The position numbers and the translations under genes were made by a program. This document shows, piece by piece, positions 1 through 13,094 of a stretch of 64,000 nt of DNA. Position 1 is the first letter of the stretch. Each line of letters begins with the position of its first letter. Location of the stretch: NCBI RefSeq assembly GCF_032854445.1, contig NC_088301.1, positions 34,027,187-34,091,186 on the forward strand. The letters run 5' to 3'. The DNA comes from Liolophura sinensis (lineage: Eukaryota; Mollusca; Polyplacophora; Chitonida; Chitonidae). A model generated the notes under the pieces. The model was not told where the DNA came from, searched no databases, and saw only the letters and a list, made by a program, of their open reading frames with translations.

Positions 1-1473
1 TTCAGGGGAGAACCTTATGGCCTCTTTGAATGCATTTATTCTTATCTCAAACATCGACTCGAAAGTTTTGGATATCCACAAGTGCATGTGTATTCCACAT
101 ATACCGCCTATAAGCTCTATAGAGTCCGCCTCGTCAAACTCTAAAGAATTTAGGAAAATACTGCACTACGAATGTTTCGCTAAACTCATCCGATATTCGT
201 TAAATGTTTATCTGTATAGTAAAGTGATACGCTTTGCAAATAACATCGACTGTAGCACGACGTGAATGAGCATTGGTGCCTTGCCATTTCAGGAAAGCTC
301 GGAGGGTCTTGGTGTCTGCTATTGAGTTGGTATCGATTTATTACCAATGAATAATTATCTGTGGTATATAAATATGAAGGGTGCACTATAGAGCATACCT
401 GATTAACACTTCAGTAAAGTAGGCATGTGAGGAATGTGGTCGTTTCCCTGCATATATATTCACTGATTCAAAATACACGGAGTTTTGCGTGCTCAGGATA
501 TGTCGAATAAGTGAATTAGCGTATATTTTAATTATCATGTTTTGTATATGAACATTGGTTCTCATTATAAATTACCTGCAGATAATTATTTGCACATTCA
601 CATATCCACTTGGACAAATGTTTGAAGACCTAAAACAGATAAACTATGCTTACACAACAGTCCCAATACGATCGTAAAATCAAGTACATGGGTGCAACTC
701 TTCGTACAATCTCGGTATATGCAAATACTATACTATATATCAAATTTACACGTGGTCAAAATATGTTTGCAGAATATTTTTGCATACATGTATATTGTCT
801 TATAAAATCCAGAATCTAAGCAAACTGTTTGACGCATAAAAACTCTTGTCGATGTGATTTCATTCATATGGTGAAAAATCTTTCTTGTTCCTTTGATTGC
901 AAGTCATCAATACATGATGTACTGGAATGGTCATTCCGTATTTCATCCGCAAAGGTAGATTCATGCAGATATTATCCATGTATTATTTGATTCCACAGAG
1001 AGAAAGAGCACTACATAGTGGCATGTATGTTGCAAAAACCTAAGGACGATACATTTCATTTCGGTACAATTACTATTTAGTTATGTTCGTTTTGGATAGG
1101 CATGAGACTTCTTTCGGCTGGGAAAAGTGTCAAAAGGTGACTAAAATGAAACAGTTCATATATTCCAAATAATCATAATTCAAATATACAAAGCGCCAAC
1201 CTATAAGAGTTTAGCCCACATGAAAGGAGAAAGGTTGGTCAGTATAAGATAGTTTTAATTCTGATTTCCAGATTAGCTACACACAGACAATTTACAACTA
1301 CAGGGAAATGAACCTAAATGTTCTGTGCACTGCAATGAGGATTCGAACACGTATCAGATGCAAACACTGCTTTCATAAGAATGGTGTAGTATTGTGTTAA
1401 TTAAGCTTCTCTCTCTATGTCATGTTCTATCAATGTATCAGTACTAGATTATGCGTCAAAAAGGGGTTCGTTT
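1..1473. other. AT-rich non-coding stretch
   Basis: I see no exon chain, RNA gene or repeat that I can support. The short open frames are typical of random AT-rich sequence. Confidence 0.5.
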
Positions 1474-1612
1474 ATATTTATTTAAATGGTGTTTTACGCA
1501 GCACTCAAGAACATTTCACGTATACGCCGGCGACCAGCATTATCGTAGGAGGAAACTAGACGCAACAGGGGGGATCCCACGACCATCTGCAGATTACAGA
1601 CCTTCCAAAGTA
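1474..1612 (-). mobile_element. tRNA-derived SINE, 3' half, diverged
   Basis: It starts 'ggtgttttacgcagcactca', the reverse complement of the SINE tail, and runs through the 'acgaccatctgcagattaca' part of the body. The tRNA-like head is missing. Same family as the full copy at 11861-12135. Confidence 0.75.
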
Positions 1613-2604
1613 CTTACAAATAAGGAACGGAGCAAAAGTGATCAATGGAAGTTGGCTCTTCTTGGGGTTGGGAGCTCTTTGTAATGTGATCGAAAATAGC
1701 TATGATCAGTGAGCATTGAACTGGAAGTAACAGATGAATTTGCATCGAGCTAGCAGCATCCATAAACTGCTTAACTGATTCATAAAGGGTAATAGCCATT
1801 AATGGATTCTTTGAAGTTCTAAAACATTTTTCATGTGTACGAGCACGCCTGTTCCTGAGGCCTTGGCGACAATAAGCAGTCTACGACGTTCGTGCATGTG
1901 ACTGTTTTCACAGGTTTATTCCAGGACCCCCGACTTCTTCCCTATATTACACCTAAATGTGACTGGTATCGTATAAGTGGCAAACAGGGCGGCTTGATCT
2001 ATATGTGGAGTAAACCACCACCCTTAATCAGGTACCTGACAAATTGTATTAGAGCCGGTGAGGATACGTAGAATCATTAATATATATATATTAACTGGAT
2101 GATATGTGCATGTGTACTCATTTCGACACATACTATAGTTTCTACTTTGTGCCATGCAGTTAGTTTTGTTTGTTATCGAGTAATAGCTAACTACATAATA
2201 TAACATCATTAGCCGTCGACGAATGACGTCAGTTGAAGTGTATCTTATTGCAATGAAATAATATCTTGTGGCTTTCGCTTGATTTATCATTGGGTCTTGA
2301 ATTGGCTATCCCAGTACCAGTTGTTCAGATATATATAGTGCTGCCTTTTGAACCCAAAATTCAACTAGGGCCATATCTTATTCATCACAATTAATCGTGT
2401 CAACAACACTCCAACGGGCTTGACTGCAGCTCTCAAACAAGATCGCAGAACAGATGTTCTCAGTGGTAACTAGTTAGATACATATGTTAGATTTGGATTG
2501 AATGAGATAAAACAATTAAGTGTTCTCTTCGTTGTATATAGCCTCTGACCTTAATAGTATGAATTATAACCCGTTCTCGTGCTTAATTGCCTCATTCGAG
2601 TAAA

Positions 2605-2610
2605 TTTATT
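2605..2610 (-). terminator. Candidate poly(A) signal AATAAA for ZP paralogue A
   Basis: The minus strand reads AATAAA about 290 bases past the stop at 2896-2898. I saw no better match between. The signal is common by chance in AT-rich DNA. Confidence 0.3.
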
Positions 2611-2895
2611 ACACACTATAATATTGATGTTTATATCCAATAGAAACTTGTATTGGATACGAACGTAAGTCTAATACATTGACTGCAACAGAGATAATAC
2701 GTATACTACATTCATGTAATAATACTACCGTCACATTCTACTTACAACAGTAAAACGTTAAAATACCTTGGAAACACTATGACAAATGAAAAACTATAAT
2801 CGAGTAAGCTAGCAATTAATTAATTTGTGTTTTTAACTGGAACATGTTCTTGTCTGGTTTCATCAACAACATTCTTGATCGTTGGTGGTTAGTCT

Positions 2896-5800
2896 TTAGA
2901 GCTGATATAAGCCGTGCTGTTCACCTTGCTTAACTTCACTTAAACAAGGGGATTTCTTCGGATAATGCCTGCAGTACCAAACTGTCGCAGCAATCGTCAA
3001 CATGACGACTACAACCGCACAGCATAAAACCGCCAACACAATGATCACAGTCCTCTCCGCAGGTTGTTTCTTAGCTGAATAAGACAGTACAAAAAAGAAT
3101 ATAAATGTAAATGATTAATATATGGCGTATGTAGCTGAGTGAGACAAGATATAACATAGCTAAGTCAGGCAAGACATAACGTAGCTGCGTGAGACGAGAC
3201 AGATTGCGGCTGAGTGACACAGGGCGTAGGTGAATGTAACAAGACAGAATGTAGTTGAATGAGGCAAGATAAAATGTAGCTGAGTCAGACAAGGCATATC
3301 GTAGCTGAAAGAGACAAGACAGAATATAGCTGAGTGAGACAGGGCGAAATGTAGCTGCGTGTGACGAGACAGAATATAGCACAATCAGACAAAACATAAC
3401 GTACCTGCGTGAGACATGACAGAATGTAGTTGAATTAGACGAGACATAACGTAGCTGATAGATATAAGGCAGAATTCAGCGGAGTCACACAAGTCAGAAT
3501 ATAGCTGAGTGAGACAAGACATAACGTAGATGCGTGAGACAAGGCAGAATGTAACTGAGTGAGGCAAGTATAGTGGGCTAGTATAAGCCGAGCAATCAGT
3601 TTTGCGTTAAATTTCTGCAAGTCGCAATCAGAAGAGGAAATAGACATTTTCAAAACAATACAATAATTATCAATTTTAATACTGTTTTTTGTGCTCCACT
3701 AAAGATATAAGATATTCATTGTTCTCTTTGAAGACGACCTTACTTTAATCAGTCATTTATTACGGCAGCTTTGGAAAAAATTGTACCGTTAATTGGCCGA
3801 TCATTGTCCATTCTTTATTCTTTGAAGAAATCGACTACAGCTATTTGTTTCATTTTCGTCTGCTTTTTCGCATCTGGCAAATTACCAGTCATGCTAATCG
3901 AATAAGTGAATATTTAGGTATTTATTGCCTGTCAACAACAGACATTTAGATGGACACCTTGTATCGTACACTTATTAAAACACGCGACAAATAAACGAAG
4001 CGGAATACTTGATTGGTTGGACACATTTTTGCAAAGGTATTATATTTAAACATTCAAGGTTAGGCCAATAACAAACCTGCATGCCAACTGTCCAAATACA
4101 ACTCCGGCCACACAGCACTCTGCAGATCATCGCGGTTCTCCGGAATACTTATCGTGACCCATGTTGTAAGCACTTCGTCAGGCCCGGATTCACTGCGTAG
4201 TGCCTGCCGTTTTCTTCTTCTGTTTGAGGCACAAAGCTAGAACAGAGTAATGTGTGAAATTTGCTGTGTTTTCTTAAGCATAGTGTACCTTATATTTTGG
4301 CCATGAAGACAATGAAAATGCATATATTCATGGTTCGGGAGGGTAAGGTGATAGCAAGTCCGCTGTATTTATTATACGATTAGAAACATGATAGTTGAAA
4401 AGGTAGTTGTACTATTGACGTTGGTGTTACTAATGTGATCAAAAGCTCTTTAATTAAATCTCATTTATGATTAAAATCAATTAGACGACCTTACTTTAGG
4501 AAAAACAGTGCAAGGTCATCATTTACGCATTCGTGCTACATGTCTAATTCCAGTAATTTTTGTGATCTATGTATACAGGCATATAAGCAAGTCAGTGAAG
4601 CTAATGTCGGTTACTTTCACTTACGTCTGAACACCGTGGATTCAAGGAATCATAACAGAAGTTGACGCTACACTGGAAGAACATATACAAGTGGTTCTGG
4701 ATAAGGAACATATCGAATGTGCCTGTCTTGACTATTCCTCCTGGATAACTTTTAAATTTGGAAACAATGTTTTCCGAGCTGCACCTGCATAATGAAAAGA
4801 AATATTTTAGGCAATTGCCTAAATATCCCTTTTCGTCTAATGTTGGTATTTGAAACAAGCTTTGTCTTACGAATTATACCGTTAATATATGACAATGTCT
4901 TTAATAAACATTTATTGCGACGTTAAACTGATAAACAGCTGTCTCATTCTCAAAATAATTGTAGGATATGTTGTTTGAAGTAAATAAAACATTGAAACAT
5001 TATTGTGAATTTAGAGTTCCTCTGAACTTATTTCCTCTGATCTTATTTCGTTTTTTTTCTCGCTTTATAACTATATGATTGCGTGAACCCACATTAGCTA
5101 GACACCAAATATGTGTAAATGATTTTGCTTCACGTAATCATATTTTTATTATGAAAGGAATTCCCTCAGGAAAACGCCTTAAAATTGCAAAATCTGCTTT
5201 TGACCCTACTTTTATTTTTTGATAAATAAAAAGTATAAGTCGCATCACTCCAAGTTATCACACACACGTCCTTCAGTAATTGTATTTCATATTCAAGTTA
5301 AGTTTACTTGTTTTCTGCATGAAAAATATTACACTTCACTGCTGTACCGAAATGGGACGGTTTCCTATCTAGTTGCAAGAGGTCCTTTTGGTAATATAAA
5401 TACTCCAATCCATACAATCACCTAAAATGACATTCTAGCTTTCACTTTGTTATTTCACTGTGAAACGATGGCTTAAAATTTTGCTGTGAGATTGAATGTC
5501 AGGATTGACAACAACGAACAGGCAATATGTTATTATTGCGATGTACAAGAGGAGTTCATAGCTATACAAATCAACCTAAGACAGAAACGGCTTAAATTAT
5601 ACACTTATACAATGCACTATATTTAACACATGCGTATATATATACACATAGCTCTGAGATCTGTTCATCATGCACCCGGCATTCCGAAAATGGTGCTTAG
5701 GAAAGTTATGTTGCAATTGTGATGTCACATTGTGGTCTTTGTTATTCATGAACAACAAAGTGATGTGAAGTCCCAATTTATTTCTCTAGAATTGACAACA

Positions 5801-8322
5801 CAAACGGCCAAGTTGCGCGTTAGTGAATGGAGTAGTTCTATATTTCTAACAGCTAAGCTGGGAAAAAAATGGGGAAGAAATGTCTGAGCATTTCTCAGAT
5901 ATTAAGATTACCATACCCGTTGGCATCAATCAGAGGAAGGGTTACTGTCCCATTACAGTGATACGTGTCGCAAACGTAACAGCTGTGAGCGTATACACCA
6001 GTCGCCACTGAAATATATACAGGGTAAGCACGTTTGTTATTATCTATTTTTTCTTGCCATAATCAAAAACATATTTTAAACGATCAAGAAAATTTTGGGG
6101 ATTTTCCAAGACTTACTGAAAATCCCTAGTTTACTGAGTATGACTCAACTGGACTGAAAAAGCGAAGGTCCTCATAGCGTCGAGTGCGAATTGAGTTCTG
6201 TTTTGCAATCCAATGGATACGAAATCAAGACAGTAACCCTTATAACTTAACGGACCTTAAATTATCCACTTATGTAAATCATGACTATATATACCCACAT
6301 GAGTCGTTCAGCAATGTTACTTGTAGGTACACCGGTTGCCCTATAACCACATCCACAAGGGGTTGTCCGTTGTTGGCATCTATGATCTCAAACCGTGCAT
6401 TGCCATCAACGATATTTGGATTTTCCTGCACTCTCCTGAAAGTTTATTGGTCGAGATCAGTTCCGAGAACGTTCCGGTCACCGAGGTTTAACTGATGTTG
6501 GCCAAAGATCGATCTTCCAGCGTCTTCTTGCAAACATCGCTTCAAGGTCGTTTTTTTATTAGAAATTCTTTAATCTTCGAAGCCACAAGTCAAGGAGCAG
6601 CTTATAGTAAAATACAACATAAACTTGGATTCAAGACTTTAATCATGGGCTAAATTTTCTTTCTGAGAGGATTTATCATCCCTAGTAATTGGTGGGGCCT
6701 CCCTATAGTCAAGCCTTCATCAGCCTACTGAATGCTTTGCAGAATATTGGTAATTTAAATTACCATTTCAGGAAATCATTTACCATGTCTAACTGGTATC
6801 TTAACTAACAAAATTGTTAAATGATTTGTGGGTTAGATACCACTCCTCCGTACACATTGAACAAAGCGTTCACACGTCTTGTTGTTATTTAGCCCAAATG
6901 GCCCGTAATTTGAATATTTTTCCAACTACATTAATGGTAGACAACTAAATTTTATCTGAATAACAGTCAATCACATATAACTTGGCGTGAATTTTCACAA
7001 ACCAATTACCCTTTTGTATACTACAATTCGTAGAGGAGTGCAAGGTCATTTGTAATGAAAAGATTCTATGAGATTACCTATGATTCACTGTATATATCTT
7101 CTAATGAAGTAATTAAACCTTACCCAGACACAGCGAGTCCACCAGTTCCCACTAGAAAGTTGTACGTTTCACTGAAGTTACACACCAGCGAGTAGATTTT
7201 GTCAGACGGAAAGATGACAGCGTCTAGGAACGGTGCTTCATATATCGATTTTACCATAACAAGAAGTTGTATGGTATCATGTGCCTGAGAAAAGAAAATG
7301 GAAACAATGTTGATTTCTCTCGCAGAAAACAAGTGTTGATTCAAATGGTATTTCGACGGTCACAAGATAATGTACACAATATCAAACATTTGCACTATTT
7401 AATCTATGTAAAGAAATAAATCTCCATTAAAGTTTGAGTGGTTTTCGAGGCAGGTGTCGCTTTCACAAAACTTTGTAAATCGATAGGTGACGTGATATAC
7501 CAGAAATATGAAATGTCGAAAGGTTTCGTGAAAGTGGATCCTAAGCGTGGTTTTATACAAGAATTTTCGACACCCACGCCATGATGTTTTCTGTCTACTT
7601 ACAAGGAGGTGTACTTTTTTAACCGTTTCGTCCACGCTGTCCAGTGTGACGCCAGTGTCCCTGGACCAGTTACCCGTAATTGTGAGACGGTAAGGATCAT
7701 TTGTCGTCCCGGTTCCTTCTATGCCATTCCCATTACTATCATACTGGCCGATAGAGGTATCCGAGTTATCCGTCATATTAAGTGTGTAGACAAGGTCAAC
7801 AGTATCCGAATTTTTCACCACATAAAATTGCATGATGTATGTGGAATGGATCGCAGAGCATGTTACATTGGCTGAAAAAATGTAATGTTAAGTAACAAAC
7901 ACACCTAACTGTATATCGAAGGAAAATGAATTCAGGTAAAATTGTCGAGCAAATGAAGGTGTTGAAATTAGTGTCGCTTACATATTACTTGTGCACAAGT
8001 TATGCAACAATGGGGAACATGTGGTAATCAATGGTTCCGCTGTGATATAAAAGAGAAACAATTCGATACAGATGCTTTAGTGTTCTTTCTTTTAAGATAA
8101 GCGCTTGCTTAATGTTTATGTATTGTATTTATGCGATTGGTGTTTTACGCCGTACTCAAGAAAATTTCACTTAAACGATGATGGCCAGCGTTATGGCGGA
8201 AAGAATCCCGGCAAAGACTTGGGGAAATCCACGACCATCCGCAGGTTGCTGACACACCCATACTTAATGTGGACAAACCGTTAAGTTTGTAACTTACCTT
8301 CCTGGGTCAGTGACCACGCAAG
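2896..8322 (-). CDS. ZP-domain single-pass membrane protein, paralogue A (first exon not found)
   Basis: This is a secreted/type I membrane protein with a zona pellucida (ZP) domain, a module that polymerises into extracellular coats or matrices after proteolytic release. Assembled coding exons are 8298-8322, 7603-7871, 7124-7284, 6299-6435, 5917-6007, 4625-4784, 4077-4236 and 2896-3074. All have GT/AG borders and the reading frame is continuous, giving about 393 residues plus a missing signal exon. ZP-C landmarks are the split 'DANGCSSEN' and 'FFQCSVNFCYDS'. Next come a polybasic furin-type site 'NRRRKRQ', a linker of about 50 residues, a helix beginning 'VIIVLAVLCC' and a tail ending 'HGLYQL' before the stop. 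Sequons NVT, NMT, NWS and NFS suggest glycosylation. The reading starts 'LAWSLTQEANVTC' in phase 0, so a short signal-peptide exon should lie above 8322, but I could not place it. In molluscs such proteins include egg-envelope ZP proteins; the actual role here is unknown. Confidence 0.8.
3125..3570 (-). repeat. 25-bp minisatellite in the last intron of ZP paralogue A
   Basis: About 17-18 diverged tandem units, consensus near 'tagctgagtgagacaagacagaatg'. The array fills much of the intron between the exons at 4077-4236 and 2896-3074. Several overlapping minus-strand reading frames here (rich in 'LSYVMSCLTQL') are by-products of the repeat, not genes. Confidence 0.85.
8135..8253 (-). mobile_element. 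tRNA-derived SINE, 3' half
   Basis: 'attggtgttttacgccgtac' marks the reversed tail and 'cacgaccatccgcaggttgc' the body. It lies about 45 bases above the short exon 8298-8322 of ZP paralogue A, outside the coding part. Confidence 0.8.
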
Positions 8323-9770
8323 CTGAAATTGAACACAGTGCCGATGTATCATGGAAATGTCAACAAATCAGTATTTTAAAATCCACACGGAACTCAGAGT
8401 AATAATTATCTGTCTCATGAAATGAAATTTGAACTATGTGACCTCTCTCCAAATTCTTTGACATATGGTACACCCTAACATATGGGTAGAGCCAGCATGC
8501 TTACGTGCTTTGTTTATGGCATGCAACATTACAGAAAACTGTGGATATGGAACCAATGCAGTGCAACAGAAATATTCAACTTAACTCCCAACTATAAGTT
8601 AAACATCTTTCTGATTGAGAAAAAAATATAAACATTCTTGAACATTGGATGTAAAAAGTTTATTACAAGAAACATTTTGAAATCATTTAGTTCGGGAGAT
8701 TATGTCATTATTCAGGACAATCGTTCATTTGGTGATAAAAGCACCAAACATGGTACGGATGCTCTGTAAAGGTTTAGTAAAGACTGTTCCACACCTCAGT
8801 TTTTAAAATGGTGGCCTTTTTTCGGGATGACCGACATTTTTAGTTGAAAAACTCTATTTTTGCATATGAATTTCACTAGATAGACCGATTTCATTAATTC
8901 CTGTGTCACATGTACATTTTTCTTTAAGCTAACTTAAAGAACTAAGTGCACAGAAAGTTTTTTTTAAGTATAAACTCTTTAAAATGTTTTACCTTATTCT
9001 GATGACAAATGAGTGTGTATCGACGCATACCCAGGGCATACTAGTGACACTATTGCTTTGGGTGTTCTGTGTAATCTAGTTACGGTTGTACCACTTGAAC
9101 TATTGTCCCAAATGCAATATTATTATATTATTATTATATTATTGGAAATGTAATCCTTAGTATATTTAGGCATAACATCAGTAAGACAGCCAAATCTGAA
9201 ATGAAAGGATAAGGCAGAAGGGATCACGTGCTTCAAATATCCGGATGGTGTACACAAAACACAGGAAAGCGACACTGGATTTGCAGCAGCGCAGTTCAGT
9301 CGAACATAGTCATGTACTTAGTCCAATGTACTTATGAACATTATTCTTATGAATAACAAACAGAACATTTGTTCTAACAGTATGATACTCCGTTTCTCAG
9401 AAGTCCTTCCCTCAGTCTACTGTTTAACCATGTGGTAATCTTTGTAATTAGGACCATTTGGTAAATCTGGACACAATATTCCTTTTAGAATATGTTCCGT
9501 TAGTTTTGCTATTTGAAATCTATACGTCTAATACAGTAGGCCCTATAGTTTACCTATATTGGTGGTCATGCAGCTTGAAACACTGGTTACCATTCAGCCG
9601 GTGCAACATTTTTGAGTATAGTGACTTTTTAGAGTCAATATATATGTTTTAACATACGAATGACCTTAACCTTTGGATTTTATGGTTAAGTAAGGCGTAT
9701 CTGATGAGTAGACACGCCGAGTTTAGTTCTTGCACCACAATATAAAGCGCTATTCCCATATTCATTTTAA
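8323..9770. other. Non-coding stretch upstream of ZP paralogue A
   Basis: It should hold the promoter and signal-peptide exon of the gene below. I tested ATG-plus-donor candidates (for example near 8500, 9000 and 9560); none ended in phase 0 or looked hydrophobic. A short (TTA)n run lies near 9120. Confidence 0.4.
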
Positions 9771-9774
9771 AATA

Positions 9775-10290
9775 AATGACAAACTATGGTGGCTATCTGG
9801 AAAAAATAATGGCAATTTTGGATTTTTATGTGACTAACGGAATTTTTGCAACTAAGGAGTATACTTAAATATCCACATTTGCTGCTTGTATCAACAAGTG
9901 AGTTTTTTTCAGTAAATTGGTGGATTATTATGCACGTAACATGTATGAACAAATAATCAACGTAACTTTTATGGCGGCCATCTTGGGAAACAATGGCTGT
10001 AATTTTAGATTTTTATGTGACTAATGTTTTTTTTTTCAACTAAGGAGTACTTAAATATCCACATTGCCGCTTGTGTCACGAAGTGAACTATTGTATCAGT
10101 AATCTGCTAGACTAATATGCACGTAATACGTGTGAACAGATGAATGACCTTAAATGGGGGTCATCTTGGAAATATAACCTTCATATCGGATTTTATGCGG
10201 TCAACGGGTTTCTACCACAAACTAGAATTTCGCAAATTTGCTGCTTGTATGACGAAGTGAACGAAAGCTTCAGTAGTCCGCTGGACTAAT
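9775..10290. repeat. Three diverged tandem copies of an about 190-bp block
   Basis: Each copy holds 'ggc(gg/t)catcttggaaa', 'ggatttttatgtgactaa', 'ctaaggagtacttaaatatc', 'gctgcttgtatcacgaagtg' and 'actaatatgcacgtaa'-like segments. Copies begin near 9780, 9970 and 10155, the last being most diverged. There is no coding signal. Confidence 0.7.
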
Positions 10291-11744
10291 TGTTTCGATA
10301 CTCCATACAAACTCACAACAACACATATCTTAAGCTTTACGAGTCTTTAACACTTACCCTGCTGTACATTCACTCCTTTTTGTTAGATCATTTCTGTTTG
10401 ACACTGACAGAAATTGCTCCAAAAGCGAGCTGTATTAGTAATACATTAACAAAGATATTCTTAGTAAGGATGAGAAATTCACCCGTAAAACCAAATTTCC
10501 CTATTGATTTACCATTTATTAGAAACTATTCCTGTACATTAAAGCATTAAATCTGGTATCTATAAATCTACAGAAATACACCAATTCTAATATATTAAAC
10601 AACCAAGAAAGTCGTATATGATAGAGTATTGCTACCTTACTCTAACACTGTTCATCGGTGACCTTACAACACTTCAAACGCTTTTAATAAATCTCACCTT
10701 CCATAAGCTTACTGTCAACGGGAGTAAAACAGTCAACGAAGCCCACATCTTTGACCTGTAAAATACAAACAAATGAAGATCTTCTTTTATTTAATCATAT
10801 TTTTCATTCCACCAACAACTTTCTGGATTTTACAGTATTGTTGTTTAGTGAAACACTGGCATTAGTTACAGGTATTATAATAAATGGAGTATGTGCATTA
10901 TCAATATTAACAGTGGAAGTTTACAATACTTAAGTTATTTTTTTGATGTACAAAATGTAGATATATAAACTTACTTGCACATGTCCGAATGTCCGATGTC
11001 CAACGCTATCTTCAATGTGTCCAACAAAGTTTTATTTACTCAACATAGACGGTCCAGTGCCTTTCTTGAAGAACAACTGCATATGATGGGGTAGCCTGGG
11101 GGTGTAGATGACCGTATGACCTGGCATTTGCAAGAGTGGTCAACTATGACGAACGTGGTTGGGACAATTACTACTGATCTCTTTCTTCACTGTCGAAGCA
11201 TGACATAAGCTACGCGATATCCCGGCCCTGATGTTATCTTTACTGTTCATAGTGGTCGGTTCATCTCTAAAGGTATGCGTGCTGATAAACGTATCCATGA
11301 CTCGTCGATTGGTTGGTTTGACATATGGATTTCATTCAAATGAAACAGAATTATCCGAATAGTCATTTTGCCTTTATGCATGTAATACTATTCAGTAGCT
11401 ATTCTACATTTAAACCTTCTGGTTTGCTGCATAAAACATCCTCAAAATCATTTAAATTCATTCTATGATTTTGGCAAAATATGCTCGGATGAACACTAAC
11501 TAGGTTATGTAGAAGAATGGTGTAGCACATGTGCATGGCGTTTTACGGAAGGTTGGTCACTGGTTAGACATCCCCAAATTATATCTGAGAAAAATCCCAG
11601 CGGCGATTCAGTCGTAAGAAATGGATTTGTGAAGAAGATTTACTGTGATTATCAGAAGGGTAAACTGACCCTTTCGGGGTAGGCGGTAAGTGTCGGAGGT
11701 CATTTTCAGGTCTAAATGACATGATGCTTATTTTGTTCCTAGGG
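10291..11744. other. Non-coding stretch
   Basis: Only short chance reading frames. I see no splice-linked exons or repeat structure. Confidence 0.4.
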
Positions 11745-11805
11745 CTTAATGCCGTACTCATAAATATTTTAATTATTATGACGGTGGTCAGCTTCGTGGG
11801 TGGAT
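11745..11805 (-). mobile_element. SINE tail fragment, diverged
   Basis: 'cttaatgccgtactcataaa' then 'ttatgacggtggtcagc' matches the reversed 3' end of the SINE at 11861-12135. Confidence 0.5.
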
Positions 11806-11860
11806 GAATTTAGTCACTGGGCTAAGCCACTAACTGACAAACTTTCCTATTTATGACGCA

Positions 11861-12135
11861 GGGGGCCCTCCGTGGCTCAGTCGGTTAGCGCGCTTGCGCA
11901 GCGTAATGACCCAGGAGCCTCTCACCAATGCGGTCGCTGTGAGTTCAAGTCCAGCTCATGCTGGCTTCCTCTCCGGCCGTAAGTGGGAAGGTCTGCCAGC
12001 AACCTGCGGATGGTCGTGGGTTTCCCCCGGGCTGTGCCCGGTTTCCACCCACCATAATGCTGGCCGCCGTCGTATAAGTGAAATATTCTTGAGTACGGCG
12101 TAAAACACCAATCAAATAAATAAATAAATAAATAA
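11861..12135 (+). mobile_element. Full-length tRNA-derived SINE with target-site duplication
   Basis: The head is tRNA-like: 'ccgtggctcagtcggttagc' holds an A-box-like TGGCTCAGTCGG, and 'gtgagttcaagtccagctc' a B-box-like GAGTTCAAGTCC, the internal RNA polymerase III promoter. The body contains 'aacctgcggatggtcgtggg'. The end is 'gtacggcgtaaaacaccaat' with an (AAATA)n tail. The 12-bp sequence 'atttatgacgca' flanks both sides (11849-11860 and 12136-12147), a perfect target-site duplication. This is the reference copy for the other fragments in the window. Confidence 0.93.
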
Positions 12136-12147
12136 ATTTATGACGCA

Positions 12148-13094
12148 TAACATTTTACTTTTACGGCCAGGTCATATGAGTCGAAGGTAAATGATCTCCA
12201 CCTGAACGGTCATGCCGACAGCAAGGCCCCGAGTGTAGTGGAGGGGGTCCCTCAGGGGTCCCTGTATACTGATTATATCAACACTTTGCGTGTCGTAGCT
12301 ACTGAAGCTAAACAAATATCACATTATGATGGTCAGCTTACCTCTACAGCTTACGGTACACTTACGTCTAAAGAAGAGAGCCTGTAGCTAATCCGAGTCA
12401 AAGTGAGTTAAATATGGAACCACAGAGATAAGTATTTAACGAAATCAAAAATTCATTCATCAATATCGATAATTCATTTATTGATATCGACAAACCAATT
12501 AGTGACATAGGGTTACCTATCCTGTTATCGGTCAACTGCCGGTAATCGGCCAAATGATATATACTGCCTTAGAATAAAACACACTCTCTTTAAATCTAAT
12601 AAAAACTGGTACCACGTCAAAATAATAGCTTCTGCCTAAGCCTGGCTTTCGTTAGGCGGCAAGCAGACAACAGTTTCCGCTGTGTCGAAGTTCAAAGTCG
12701 CGTGTGCTACATACTGTGAAAATCCGAAAATTCCTTGAGCTTCTCTCACAGACTCAACGCTTAGTTGATATTTTACACATTCCACCGGATACTTTCAAAG
12801 TAACTAAATTTATTATTTTTTAAGACTTTAGCTAGCGATTTTAGAACGTATCTTTCGCGAGGGAGTGTTTTTAAACATGGTATTTAGAGTGGGGGGGGGG
12901 GGGGGGGCGGCGATCACTGAACTTTAATATTGTTTAAAGATCACTGAAGTTTAAAATTGTTTATGAACAATGTTCATGTCCACTGGAAGACTATTATTCA
13001 GACTACGGCCTAATTACCAACTGATTTTGTCTGCATAAGTTTATATTTTTTTCACAGAAAATGTCGCTAAAGAATGGAAGAGAAATAGAGGACA
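12148..13094. other. Non-coding stretch with poly-G run
   Basis: A run of about 17 G lies near 12891-12907. There is no coding signal. Confidence 0.4.

Noticed and set aside
3071-3653. Several overlapping minus-strand frames rich in Leu/Ser/Cys
   Set aside because: They come from the 25-bp minisatellite and overlap each other in different frames.
11871-11960. True tRNA gene
   Set aside because: A- and B-box-like words are present, but no cloverleaf closes and the sequence continues as a SINE body with tail and target duplication.
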